Assembly: GCF_900188425.1 (NCBI RefSeq)
Contig: NZ_FZON01000029.1
Location: 1 to 56,795 of the forward strand
Length of the DNA: 56,795 bases
Origin: Antarctobacter heliothermus
GTDB lineage: Bacteria > Pseudomonadota > Alphaproteobacteria > Rhodobacterales > Rhodobacteraceae
Direction: 5' to 3'
How positions within the stretch are numbered: the stretch's first letter is position 1; each line of letters begins with the position of its first letter. The notes beneath the pieces were generated by a model. It saw only the letters and a program-made list of their open reading frames with translations, was not told the origin of the DNA and searched no databases. Positions 1-8,570 of this stretch are shown here, piece after piece. The translations under genes and the position numbers were made by a program.

Positions 1-51
1 ATGGAGCCGTTTCCTGCAATCTGGACGGGGCAAAAGGACCTGTTCGACTGA
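1..51 (+). CDS. 3' end of an unidentified gene (partial)
   Basis: An open frame enters at the window edge and closes with TGA at 49-51; the visible residues end in TGQKDLFD. Too little is present to name it, and it could equally be non-coding. The next 224 bases up to the response regulator stop show no gene. Confidence 0.2.
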   Translation: MEPFPAIWTGQKDLFD

Positions 52-275
52 CGTGAACGGCCCTCAGCCGACGCTCACCCTGCTTGGCTTGCTGACCCAC
101 ACTGAAAGCTAAGTTTAGCGAAAGTTTGAAAGGAGCTTGAAACCGCTTCCAGTCTTCGACCGCCACTTGATTGACGACATTACTATCTCTGGTTTAATCC
201 CAAATCCAAAGCTGTCGAGAATTTCGAGATGGGTTGCCGTTTCGGTCACCGCTACGGCGCCCTTGGCTTGAGTGC

Positions 276-920
276 CTAAAGCTGCGCTGATTGATCCAGA
301 AGGCCTTCTCGGAGGGCAAACGCCAAAAGCTCCGCGACGGAATGGACGCCGAGCTTGGCCATCAGCCGAGTCCTGTGATTGTCCACGGTTTTCGCGCTGA
401 TCGAAAGGCGTTCTGCGATCGCGGCGTTTGAGCAGCCCTGAGCGATAAGGTGCAGAACTTGGCGCTCGCGGGCAGTCAGCACTTGGATTTCGGCTTCGCC
501 TTCGAGGATGCCCGCCACGTCCCGGGCGATGAAGCGCCCGCCGCGCAGGATTGCCTCCAACCCGCGATGCATCACGTCCGGGTCACAGGATTTCAAGAAC
601 AGCCCGTCCACCCCGGCGTCGATCCATTCCGACAGGGTTCGCGCGGAGGTAAAACCCGTGACCACGGCAATCCGGGTGTCGGGCGACCATCGGCGCACCT
701 CGCCATAGACCTCCATCCCGCGCGACCGCGGCATGCCCGCGTCCAGCGTCATAAGGTCGGGCCGGATCTGACGCCCCAGCGCGATCGCCTCGAACCCGTC
801 CGCCGCCTCTCCCGCGATCTCAGCGCCATCGATGCGGGAAATAATATCTTTGAGACCCGACCGAACCAAGGCATGGTCGTCGGCGATTACGATTTTCCAG
901 GGACCCGATGCAGGAACCAA
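276..920 (-). CDS. LuxR/NarL-type response regulator
   Basis: Two-domain DNA-binding response regulator. A receiver domain covers about residues 8-125, with acidic pair DD at 14-15, phosphoacceptor Asp at 60 (in TLDAGMP) and the Lys in LFLKS. A C-terminal LuxR-type helix-turn-helix follows (LTARERQVLHLIAQG, then AIAERLSISAKTVDNH). No ATG lies upstream of the receiver domain. I chose the TTG at 920 because GGAG precedes it by 6 nt; a longer TTG start at 971 is possible. It is divergent from the adjacent histidine kinase, and the two 5' ends overlap by 13 nt, so the pair very probably forms one signalling system. The stimulus is unknown. Confidence 0.85.
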   Translation of the reverse strand: MVPASGPWKIVIADDHALVRSGLKDIISRIDGAEIAGEAADGFEAIALGRQIRPDLMTLDAGMPRSRGMEVYGEVRRWSPDTRIAVVTGFTSARTLSEWIDAGVDGLFLKSCDPDVMHRGLEAILRGGRFIARDVAGILEGEAEIQVLTARERQVLHLIAQGCSNAAIAERLSISAKTVDNHRTRLMAKLGVHSVAELLAFALREGLLDQSAQL

Positions 921-3037
921 ATCCGAACTCCAAGGCGAAACGCACGGCGCGCGTGCTGGTACTGGCGACAATCGCCATCATGGCTGCGATCCTGACGTGG
1001 CACAATACGTTGCGGCCGCAAGCCAGCGAGCCGGTGCCCAGCGGTGACTTGGTGGAGCTTGTACCGGGTGAAGCCGTCGGCGACCTTTACCGCCGCATGG
1101 TGCGCGTTCCCGATATCAACACGCCCTGCCCGGGCCCCTTGGGCGTTGCGCTGCTGGAGACCGAGATTCTGCCCCCCGACGGTTGGGCCTGCCTCAGGTT
1201 GGTCAACCGCTCAGAGGATCCCGGCGTCTGGCGCATCGACATGAACGGCATCAGCACCGGTTACGTTGTTTTCCACATCGTGCGCAAAACGAGCGAACAG
1301 CAGGTCCTGACCCATCTGCCGGAGACCGCCATTTCCGATCGTGAGACCGGAACAAGAAGGCTCGCGTCCGCGCCGTTTGCCGTGGCCGGTGGCGAAATGA
1401 TCGAGATCTGGGCAACCTTTCCCAATCCCGGCAATTTTCAAGTGACGACGCCAACGTTGCGGCCCGAGCTGGATTTCGACGCCGAGATGGTGGCGGACGC
1501 ACACACTTACGGCGGTCTTATGGGCGCGTCCGGGTTGCTGGCGGCGTTCTTCATTGCGTTCGCGGCTCTGCTGCAATCCAGACCGGCGCGGGTGTATGCC
1601 CTGTATTTCGGCTTACTGCTCCTGTTGATCGCCGTGCAGACAGGCTATCTCGCGAGCGTGCTGTCATTGCCGCTGGGACTAGCGACCGGCCCGTGGACAC
1701 TGCTCATTGGCATCATCATCGCGCTCGTTCATCTTCGGTTCGTCGCGGCGTTCGTTTTCGAAGCCTTGCCGGGCCATTATTTCGCACTGGTGGGCCGGCG
1801 GTTGCACCGCATCGCGCTTGTGCTTCTGGGCCTCAGCATCCTGATCATGCTCGCCGTGGCCGGGGTTGCCATTCTGACGCTGCTTGATGTGCTGACGTCG
1901 GTCGATCCGAATGTAGCGACACAGATTTTGTCAATTACCGTTCAGCTTTCCTCGTCCGCGGTTAGCGGCGGGTTCGCGCTGCTTGGCGCGCTCCATGCGA
2001 TCTGGGCGGGGCGCGTGCTGATTGGCGAACGCGCTCCGGGTGCGGGCCTGTTTGCTCTGGGCGCCGTGATGCTTCTGGGCGCGTCCATCATGGTGGCGCT
2101 CGGTCCTGTCCTCTCACCCGTCATTGATATTCAGATCGCCTTCTCCGTCATGCTCTTTGCGGATGCGCTGGTGTTTGCCGCCGCCATAGTGTTGCAGACG
2201 TTCGGTCTGCGGAGCCAGCGCGACAACGCAATGGAGGCGGAGTTGGCCGCCTCGCAGGAGCAGCTCCGACTGTCCGAGACGCTGCTGGCGGCGCATCAGG
2301 ACCTCGACCAGGCCCGACGCCTCGCGGAGACCCATCGCACCCGCCTTGCCCATACGAGCCACGACCTGCGACAGCCCCTTATGTCGCTACAGCTGGCCCT
2401 AACGGAAGCCGACACAGCGCCGTCGGCCCTGCGCGAGCGCCTTTCAAGTGGTCTCGACTATCTGCGCGAGGTGCTGAGCGAGAGCATGACCGACGGCCGA
2501 CCGGACACCGCAGTCAGTGGGACCGGCACCGACGGGTCCGCCGAGCCAGTGCCCTTGTCCCTGCTCATGACGAACGCCGTGCGGATGTTCGGCGATGAAG
2601 CGCGGGCGAAAGGCCTGACCCTCCGCGCCGTTGACAGCGAACTGTCCGTTCGTGCCGATCCCGTAGCGTTGATCCGGATGCTGTCGAACCTGGTCTCGAA
2701 TGCAGTGAAATATACCGACAAGGGCGCGGTGCTGATCGGGCCGCGGCGGAAGAATGGTTCGATTGCAATCGAAGTGCGAGATAGCGGGCCGGGAATGAGC
2801 GCCGAGGAAGTCGTGGCGATCCGCGAAAGCTACACACGCGGCGCACAGGCCCATGCCGCCGACGGGGAGGGGATCGGGCTGGCCAGCGTAGAGGCGCTGA
2901 CGCGCGAGAACGGGCTGTCCCTCACAATTCGCAGCGCTCCGGGGCGAGGCACCTGCATGGCGATCGAGGGGCTTGCAGCGGTCGACGAGCAGGAGGAGCA
3001 GGACGCGGGCGCAGCGGTCCAAGCGCTCAGCACCTAG
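908..3037 (+). CDS. 7TM-sensor histidine kinase
   Basis: Inner-membrane sensor kinase of 709 aa. An N-terminal membrane anchor (about 14-32) is followed by a periplasmic region of about 160 residues resembling the 7TMR-DISM extracellular domain. Next come seven hydrophobic segments (about 200-425), a short coiled coil, and the kinase core. Phosphoacceptor His485 lies in SHDLRQPL; the N box is NLVSNAVKY, G1 is DSGPGMS and G2 is GEGIGLAS. ATG 908 is preceded by AGGGA. It likely phosphorylates the divergent LuxR-type regulator next door. The ligand cannot be told from sequence. Confidence 0.88.
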   Translation: MQEPNPNSKAKRTARVLVLATIAIMAAILTWHNTLRPQASEPVPSGDLVELVPGEAVGDLYRRMVRVPDINTPCPGPLGVALLETEILPPDGWACLRLVNRSEDPGVWRIDMNGISTGYVVFHIVRKTSEQQVLTHLPETAISDRETGTRRLASAPFAVAGGEMIEIWATFPNPGNFQVTTPTLRPELDFDAEMVADAHTYGGLMGASGLLAAFFIAFAALLQSRPARVYALYFGLLLLLIAVQTGYLASVLSLPLGLATGPWTLLIGIIIALVHLRFVAAFVFEALPGHYFALVGRRLHRIALVLLGLSILIMLAVAGVAILTLLDVLTSVDPNVATQILSITVQLSSSAVSGGFALLGALHAIWAGRVLIGERAPGAGLFALGAVMLLGASIMVALGPVLSPVIDIQIAFSVMLFADALVFAAAIVLQTFGLRSQRDNAMEAELAASQEQLRLSETLLAAHQDLDQARRLAETHRTRLAHTSHDLRQPLMSLQLALTEADTAPSALRERLSSGLDYLREVLSESMTDGRPDTAVSGTGTDGSAEPVPLSLLMTNAVRMFGDEARAKGLTLRAVDSELSVRADPVALIRMLSNLVSNAVKYTDKGAVLIGPRRKNGSIAIEVRDSGPGMSAEEVVAIRESYTRGAQAHAADGEGIGLASVEALTRENGLSLTIRSAPGRGTCMAIEGLAAVDEQEEQDAGAAVQALST

Positions 3038-3065
3038 CGTTACGCGAGGTATCGGCTCAAAACGA

Positions 3066-3092
3066 CTGCGGCGCGGAAGATCCGCGTCGCAG
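3066..3092 (-). terminator. Hairpin terminator between convergent genes
   Basis: A 12-bp stem (3066-3077 with 3081-3092, one G-U pair) with an AGA loop lies between the kinase stop and the convergent small exported protein. Read on the minus strand it is followed by TTTT, so it best serves the minus-strand gene, though the stem could work both ways. Confidence 0.5.
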
Positions 3093-3127
3093 CGATAGTC
3101 TGAAATGTCTGGCGTGCCCGCCTCAGG

Positions 3128-3454
3128 TCAGCAGCGGTGCAGCCAGATCGTCCGGCTGCCGTCCTGCCAGGAGGCGTCCCCGTTCGAGAAGAACGAATAG
3201 ATCGCGCCGGTTTCGCCGACATAGCGATGGGTGTTGCGGACGCGGTCGTAGTAAAGCGAATTGCCCGGGCGACCGGCGGGATGTGCCCGGAAGCCCTCGC
3301 TCATATCACCGACGAAGACGTTGATGCCGTCGTTCTCGTAAAAGCAATATGTCTGCGCCTGCTGTGCCTGGGCGGGATCGGAGGTCACGGCAAGGCCTGC
3401 ACAGGCGAGACAAGCGGCGACAGCGATGTTGCGGATCATGTTAAGGGTGGTCAT
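3128..3454 (-). CDS. Small exported protein
   Basis: 108 aa with a clear signal peptide (hydrophobic stretch AVAACLACAGLAV, cut near AQAQQ). The mature part is about 75 residues, has two Cys (TYCFYEND and the terminal HRC) that could form a disulfide, and is rich in Tyr, Gly and Asn. ATG 3454 is chosen over upstream starts because GGAG lies 9 nt before it and the signal peptide begins there. I do not recognise the family. It is not obviously linked to the two-component pair. Confidence 0.65.
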   Translation of the reverse strand: MTTLNMIRNIAVAACLACAGLAVTSDPAQAQQAQTYCFYENDGINVFVGDMSEGFRAHPAGRPGNSLYYDRVRNTHRYVGETGAIYSFFSNGDASWQDGSRTIWLHRC

Positions 3455-3797
3455 CTTGGTTTCTCCATTGATTGAATGTTGCGATGACACTTTTCTAAAG
3501 ATCGCTCGCTGAGCAGGGTATAAGGTCAACACCCTAATCGATCGGGCTTTCCTGAGGGAGCCACCCCCGCCGTCGCCGCAATTCGAAGCCCATCCCGGCA
3601 CCATCGCGCTTTGACGGGCCAGCCTTCGTGCCCTGCGCGTCGGGATGGGTCGTAAGCGGGGCGGGGCCACCATCTGATAGCCAAAGTGCACTCCAGAAAA
3701 ACGGAGCACCGCATTCCGGTGTCGGATCAGGGTGCGCAATAACGCAACGATCCCACGGCAGTGCCGCGGGACCGGAACACAGGACGTTGGTGCGATA

Positions 3798-4262
3798 TCA
3801 GGGCTGCTGCGCGATGATCTCGCCCGTTGTCCGGTTTACGGTGATGTCCAGGGGGCGGCGGACGAAGTCTCCTCCGCTCCCATTACCCGGCTGTTGCACG
3901 TCGATCCGTAGGATCACCTCCGAGGGCGACGAAAGATGCAGGTCGAGCGTGTCGAAATATAGGCCGGAGAAGCCGAAGTTCGGACCGAGCCCGACGATTC
4001 CGCAGGCCTCATGGCCAGACTCCCCTCCGATCTCCACGAGCCGGACCGTCACCATCACAAGCGCCCATCCGAGGGCCGGCTCCCCGATGTCCAAGCCGAT
4101 GACCCGCACCCCCACATCGTCGAACGCGCTTTGGAACGCGGGGCCCATGGTATTCTGGGCGCTGGCGATCCGACCCTCGCAGGGCAGGACCACGGCGTCG
4201 TTGGCCGCAGCGGCGCACGGCAGCGCCAGAGCGGTTAGGATCGTGGCGAGAAAGCGTTTCAT
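3798..4262 (-). CDS. Exported protein of unknown function
   Basis: 154 aa beginning with a signal peptide (MKRFLATILTALALPCAAAA). The mature protein has two Cys (VLPCEGR and HEACGIV) and reads as a compact beta-rich domain; no family recognised. ATG 4262 is chosen because the signal peptide starts there; the open frame extends further upstream without coding character. It follows another exported protein of similar size on the same strand with a gap of 106 nt, so the two may be co-transcribed. Confidence 0.6.
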   Translation of the reverse strand: MKRFLATILTALALPCAAAANDAVVLPCEGRIASAQNTMGPAFQSAFDDVGVRVIGLDIGEPALGWALVMVTVRLVEIGGESGHEACGIVGLGPNFGFSGLYFDTLDLHLSSPSEVILRIDVQQPGNGSGGDFVRRPLDITVNRTTGEIIAQQP

Positions 4263-4368
4263 GGCAAATCCGTTTCGGTTGATGTGTTCGGTCCGGTCCC
4301 GCGATTTGACGGGGCGGATCCTGATGGGACAGGCGGGCCGCCGAAAGACAGGCGCGACCAGTATGATG

Positions 4369-4866
4369 TCAGTCGCAGTCCCTTGTTGCGAAACACCGGA
4401 GGGTGGCGGCGCTTTGCAAAGGCGTGCTGAGCGGGCGGATCGACCCACCGCAAAGGCCGCCATACCCGATCAGACCGTCTTCGCCCTCCCACAAGATGAA
4501 CGTGCGCAGTTGGAAGCGCCTGGGTGCGTGACCGCAGTATCCACTCTCGCAGGTCACATCCACGGTCACATCGACAAGGGCAGGCGTGGTTAAGCCGCCG
4601 TCGCCGGTCCGAACCCCCAGAAGGCGGTAGGTGACCGCGTAGGTTTGCATGTAGGGACTTGGCGGCGCCTGGTCGGTAACGCGCGCCTCCCCCCAATTGA
4701 CAATCGACACCGGTATTCCGGAGATGACCACCGGCTCAAACCCCGCCTCGAAGAGATCTCCGATCATCGCGGGTGCACCGTACATGCCGCAAATGGTGGC
4801 AAGAGCGGGCATCGGCGATAGAGCGAGTAGAAGGATCACTGCCTGTGCGGCTTTACGTAGCCCCAT
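4369..4866 (-). CDS. Exported Cys-rich protein of unknown function
   Basis: 165 aa with an N-terminal signal peptide (hydrophobic AQAVILLLALSPMPALA). The mature part carries six Cys (TICGMYG, VTCESGYCGH, GGLCGGS, LRCFATRDCD), consistent with a disulfide-stabilised periplasmic or outer-membrane-associated protein. Not recognised. ATG 4866 matches the signal peptide start. Upstream is non-coding DNA and then an IS110 scar. Confidence 0.6.
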   Translation of the reverse strand: MGLRKAAQAVILLLALSPMPALATICGMYGAPAMIGDLFEAGFEPVVISGIPVSIVNWGEARVTDQAPPSPYMQTYAVTYRLLGVRTGDGGLTTPALVDVTVDVTCESGYCGHAPRRFQLRTFILWEGEDGLIGYGGLCGGSIRPLSTPLQSAATLRCFATRDCD

Positions 4867-5146
4867 GGATTGGCTCCTGGTTTCGGCTCCGGGATGACCC
4901 GGGAGGGTTGCGATCGACTGCGACACGCGCAGGGCATTTCGAAGCAACGTCGCGGGCGGCATCGAGTTTAGCCCTTCGTACGACGGCACGATGTAAGATT
5001 ACGGGGCCGGGCTCCGCCAAACGATGAGGCTGCTCCCTCATACTGGCGGCTCATTCACCAACTCGGTCCGTAGGCCTGCGCAACCGGAGTCAACAGCGGG
5101 AAATCTAGGACGCGGTACTCTTTGTTTCGGGCTCAATCCCGATTTA

Positions 5147-5347
5147 CTACGCGGCGCGGCATCGCACCCGTAAAGGGCCGGTCTCCATGCCGACCCTCTC
5201 GAGGTCAGTGGTCCAGGTCGACAACCACTGGGTGATCGCATCCGGACTTGTCGTGACCTTGGACTCAGCCACGATTGCTCCATCATGGTCTACCACGCAA
5301 ATTGCCGTCTCATCCTGCGACACGTCGAGCGCTGCAAATATTGCCAT
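5147..5347 (-). pseudogene. IS110-family transposase, 5' fragment
   Basis: The first 55 or so residues match the start of IS110-type DEDD transposases: LDVSQDETAICVVDHDG with the first catalytic Asp, then ITQWLSTW and VGMETGPL. Homology stops after about residue 58 and the frame closes shortly after, so more than 80 percent of the enzyme is missing. The 5' flank contains the usual long non-coding leader of such elements. Only a scar remains. Confidence 0.65.
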
Positions 5348-6190
5348 CGTAACCTCCGAGTTTGATGCCTCGGCACCGCACCGAAGCAATAATCCCATCC
5401 TGAACCAAAAGTCGCAGAAGGGTGGATATGGCGATTACACTAAGTGGTGTAATTCCGACGGTAGCGCGGGCTGAGCGGAGCCACGCGTAGCTCAGGCGAA
5501 GCCCGCGCGGGTTGCTGAGCGGCCATGGACGTTCTCCGGTAGGGATTGGGTTGCACATGGGAACCTCCTGTCTGACGGTGGGAAAGACCCCAATCGTCAG
5601 CCCAGAAAGGCTAGCCACAAAGAAGAACAACGAAATGCACCCTAACGCTGCGACTGGACGCCAATGCCGCGGAGCGGCTTAGTCCTCCCGCCCCTCGTGT
5701 CGAATGCTGCGTCGCAGAAATTCGATAAAGCCGCGTCATGGCCGTTGTTGAGATGTGTTCCGATTTCAGTTCCATTTGACCGAACGAGACTGGCATCGAA
5801 GTCAGTTTGGACAATCAAAAAAATTGTTCCAAAACAAAACTTTACAACCTGAACACCAAAAAGACGTAGTCATCAGCTTCAGAGAACATTGGCCAAGAGA
5901 GAACAATTAAACGCCATTCCCAGCATTGGCGGTGCTTAGCCCCTCCCGCATAACCCTCGAAAACAACGGAAAAATCCGGCCGCAGCCGGATCAAGAGAAC
6001 ACTTTCGCGAGGGCAAGTGGCGGAGGGAACGGAACTGGCGGCCAACCCTCTCTACCCATTAAGTAATTGTAATCGTTGATTCTTATTAAGTTCGAACCTC
6101 ATCCGAGGTCGAACAACCCTCGCAGCGAACCAATCCACAAACGCTGTCACAACAACAAAAAAACCTTGTGCGTAGCGTGTACTGCCGATC
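5348..6190. other. Gene-free region, AT-richer than its surroundings
   Basis: About 840 bases without a convincing gene. The first 150 bases belong to the IS110 leader. The rest is visibly AT-richer than the flanks, with no frame of coding character, and probably marks acquired DNA before the toxin-antitoxin genes. Confidence 0.5.
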
Positions 6191-6229
6191 TTGTTGCAGC
6201 GCTATGCAAATTGTAGTAATGAGGCTACA
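6191..6229 (+). promoter_or_regulatory. Promoter and operator of the toxin-antitoxin pair
   Basis: TTGTTG at 6191-6196, 17 nt, then TAGTAA at 6214-6219 resembles a sigma-70 promoter. Inverted arms TGTAG (6212-6216) and CTACA (6225-6229) with 8 nt between them cover the -10 region, as expected for autorepression by the antitoxin. Sequence inspection only. Confidence 0.45.
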
Positions 6230-6247
6230 TGTGTTTTGGAGGATGCG

Positions 6248-6502
6248 ATGGGCGTACATACAGTCTCGAGCCGAGAGCTCAATCAGAATATCGGCCGAGC
6301 CAAGCGCGCAGCCGAAGAAGGACCCGTAGTTATTACCGACCGCGGGCGGCCGTCTTATGTTTTGCTCAGCTGGTCAGATTATCGTCGCATGAGCGGTGGC
6401 CCTCGCAACCTGGCAAAGGTTTTGGCAGCACCGGATCTGGCGGACATTCCGTTTGCGCCCGAAAAATCGGGGTTGAAGGCCCGCGAGGTTGACTTCAGCT
6501 GA
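6248..6502 (+). CDS. Phd/YefM-type antitoxin
   Basis: 84 aa. The N-terminal half is the Phd/YefM fold (SSRELNQNIGRAKRAAEEGP, VVITDRGRPSYVLLSW), which binds DNA; the C-terminal tail (ADIPFAPEKSGLKAREVDFS) is the kind of flexible segment that wraps the toxin. ATG 6248 has GGAGG 6 nt upstream; an upstream in-frame start lacks such a site. The stop overlaps the toxin start (TGATG), so the two are translationally coupled. Expected to neutralise the PIN toxin and repress the operon. Confidence 0.85.
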   Translation: MGVHTVSSRELNQNIGRAKRAAEEGPVVITDRGRPSYVLLSWSDYRRMSGGPRNLAKVLAAPDLADIPFAPEKSGLKAREVDFS

Positions 6503-6930
6503 TGTATCTTCTCGACACGAACGTGATCTCCGAACTCAGAAAGGTCGGGGACGGCAAGGCTGACGCTGCCGTTTTGGCATGGGTCAGCGGGATTGATGCG
6601 GGTGAAATGTTCATCTCGGCTTTGACCTTGATGGAGTTGGAAATCGGCATTCTGCGTATGGAACGGCGAGATGCGACGCAGGGTGAGCGGCTCCGTGCAT
6701 GGTTCGAAACCCAGGTCTGCCCCGAATTTAAAGATCGGACGCTTAGCATCGATGGTGCCATCGCCAGGCGCTGTGCCCAGTTGCATGTTCCCAACCCTAA
6801 ATCCGAGCGGGACGCGTTGATTGCCGCGACGGCGTTGGAGCATGGCCTGACTGTCGTCACACGCAATATGGCGGATTTTGCAGCAACGGGGGTTTCCTTG
6901 ATCAACCCGTGGCAGGATGTCACCGCATAA
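6502..6930 (+). CDS. PIN-domain toxin ribonuclease (VapC/FitB type)
   Basis: 142 aa covering a complete PIN domain. Acidic residues in the expected places are Asp5 (YLLDTNV), the Glu of LMELEIG, the Asp of SERDALIAATAL, and the late VTRN-ADF segment. PIN toxins cut tRNA or rRNA under Mg. It overlaps the antitoxin stop by one base. Nothing suggests damage; all four acidic positions are present, so the module may be active. Confidence 0.88.
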   Translation: MYLLDTNVISELRKVGDGKADAAVLAWVSGIDAGEMFISALTLMELEIGILRMERRDATQGERLRAWFETQVCPEFKDRTLSIDGAIARRCAQLHVPNPKSERDALIAATALEHGLTVVTRNMADFAATGVSLINPWQDVTA

Positions 6931-7001
6931 GCTTGGATCGCCAAGGCTGGCATTTTCCTCGGTCTTGAGGTCGCGCGGCAGTGTTTCAAAGAGTGAGCGA
7001 A

Positions 7002-7355
7002 ATGAATGAAATGGTGAGTATCCCCAAAGACGAATACATCCGCCTAAGGGCGATCGAGGAGGATATGGCCGACTTGAATAGTGTGGCCAAAGTCTTGGCC
7101 CGCATCAAAGCGGGAACCGAGGAGTTGATCCCGTCCGCTGTCGTCGATCGGATACTGGACGGTGATGCGCCCCTTATGGTTTGGCGCGAGCACCGCGGGT
7201 TGTCTCAAGCTGAATTGGCGCGCCAGTCGGACGTTAACCGCATCCAGATCATCGACATCGAAGCAGGTCGCAAAACTGGGTCCGCCGCCACCCTCAAGAA
7301 ACTGGCCACTGCGCTGCAAGTCGACATGGATGACCTGTTTGATGCCCAAGGCTAA
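7002..7355 (+). CDS. Xre-family regulator, orphan antitoxin-like
   Basis: 117 aa. The N-terminal half (IPKDEYIRLRAIEEDMADL) resembles the extension of Xre proteins paired with RelE/HigB toxins. The C-terminal half is an HTH-3 domain (VWREHRGLSQAELARQSDV, then GRKTGSAATLKKLATALQV). ATG 7002 is preferred to 6981 because GAGTGAGCGAA precedes it. No RelE/HigB gene lies next to it, so either it serves the VapC-type pair just upstream or its partner has been lost. Confidence 0.7.
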   Translation: MNEMVSIPKDEYIRLRAIEEDMADLNSVAKVLARIKAGTEELIPSAVVDRILDGDAPLMVWREHRGLSQAELARQSDVNRIQIIDIEAGRKTGSAATLKKLATALQVDMDDLFDAQG

Positions 7356-7407
7356 TGAGTTGAGCAAAGGCACCACTTCACTACTGCAAGGTAAGACCTA
7401 AAGCTCG

Positions 7408-8190
7408 ATGGACACCCTTTTCTTCATCTTTTCCAAGCTGGTTGGCCTATGCTTTCAAATCGAAACTTGGCTTGCTGTCACCCTGGCAATTGCTGCTTTT
7501 GCCGGTTTACTGGGCCGCAAACGTCTTTCAGCTTCACTCTCAGCCGCAGCTTTTGTCGCCGTGACCTTTATCAGTATTTTTCCGGTTGGCGAAGTTCTCC
7601 TCGCTCCGCTTGAGGCGGAGTATGTGGCCCAAAACATTCCAGAGCACATCGATGGGATCATAGTTCTCGGTGGCGTGGAATCCCCACGAAAAACGCTCCG
7701 ATGGAACCAGCCGCAACTGAATGATGCATCCGAGCGCTTGATAGCGACAGCGAGCTTGGCCATTGCTCATACCGAAGCCAGGATTGTCTATGCTGGCGGA
7801 AGCGGCAGATTGCTGGATACTGTTTCTGGGCGCGCACCTCTTCCACCAATCGCGATTGAAGTCTTCAGTTCGCTCGGGATCTATCCTGAGCGCATCATTT
7901 GGGAAGATCAGTCTCGGAATACAGCGGAAAATGCTCAGCTTTCATTCGACTTGGTCCAGCCGGCGCCAGGTGAAACTTGGATCCTGGTCACAAGCGCTTT
8001 TCACATGGGCAGAGCAATGGCGAGCTTCGAGGCCGCAGGCTGGCTTAACGTCGTTCCCTATCCCGTGGATTATAGAACAGGCAGTTTTACGGGCGGGATG
8101 GGTTGGGATTTCTCGTCCAACCTGGAAGACCTGAACACTGCCATCAAGGAATGGGTCGGCCGACTGGCCTATCAGTTGACGGGGCGCTGA
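7408..8190 (+). CDS. YdcF/SanA/ElyC-like membrane protein (DUF218)
   Basis: 260 aa. Two N-terminal membrane segments (about 15-35 and 43-65) are followed by the DUF218 domain: DGIIVLGGV, ARIVYAGGSGR, EDQSRNTAENAQ and LVTSAFHMGRAMASF. This is the usual order of the YdcF/ElyC family, whose members affect envelope polysaccharide or peptidoglycan metabolism. It converges on the galU remnant with only 3 bases between the stops. Complete and apparently intact. Confidence 0.82.
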   Translation: MDTLFFIFSKLVGLCFQIETWLAVTLAIAAFAGLLGRKRLSASLSAAAFVAVTFISIFPVGEVLLAPLEAEYVAQNIPEHIDGIIVLGGVESPRKTLRWNQPQLNDASERLIATASLAIAHTEARIVYAGGSGRLLDTVSGRAPLPPIAIEVFSSLGIYPERIIWEDQSRNTAENAQLSFDLVQPAPGETWILVTSAFHMGRAMASFEAAGWLNVVPYPVDYRTGSFTGGMGWDFSSNLEDLNTAIKEWVGRLAYQLTGR

Positions 8191-8193
8191 CGC

Positions 8194-8570
8194 TCAGACC
8201 AACCCGTCCCGTTGCGCCACGTGCATGATGGCCTGCAGGAACCCTTTGACAGACCCACAGTCAAAACGCTGGCCGTTGAGCGTCACGGCTTCAACTTGGC
8301 CAGCGGCGGCCTGCGTGTTGATGGCATCAGCCAGCTGGATCTCCCCACCCGCGCCGGGCGCTTGTCCACGTAGGATCTCGAAGATGTCGGGCGTCAGGAC
8401 ATAGCGACCGATAGATGCCAAGTTTGATGGTGCCTGCTCAAACGCGGGCTTTTCCACGAGGCCAGCGACGCTGCCAGCGGCTGCGCCAGGCTGTACCACA
8501 CCGTATTTCGAGATATCGGGGCCAGTGACCTCCATGACCGAAAGCTGCGTCCGACCGGAGGCCTCATATC
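8194..8570 (-). pseudogene. galU: UTP-glucose-1-phosphate uridylyltransferase, 3' fragment
   Basis: The reading frame from about 8570 down to the stop matches the C-terminal 40 percent of GalU: SKYGVVQPG, EKPAFEQAPSNLASIGRYVL, GAGGEIQLADAI and RFDCGSVKGF. The nucleotide-binding N-terminal half (about 170 residues) is missing. Upstream codons still read YEASGRTQLSVMEV, so GalU homology runs to about 8563-8570, where it meets the phage tape-measure sequence. GalU makes UDP-glucose; this copy cannot work unless an intact one exists elsewhere. Confidence 0.85.

Noticed and set aside
450-995. Long plus-strand open frame opposite the response regulator
   Set aside because: It is the antisense of the receiver and HTH domains, rich in His/Arg/Pro with no family features; a shadow of GC-rich coding DNA.
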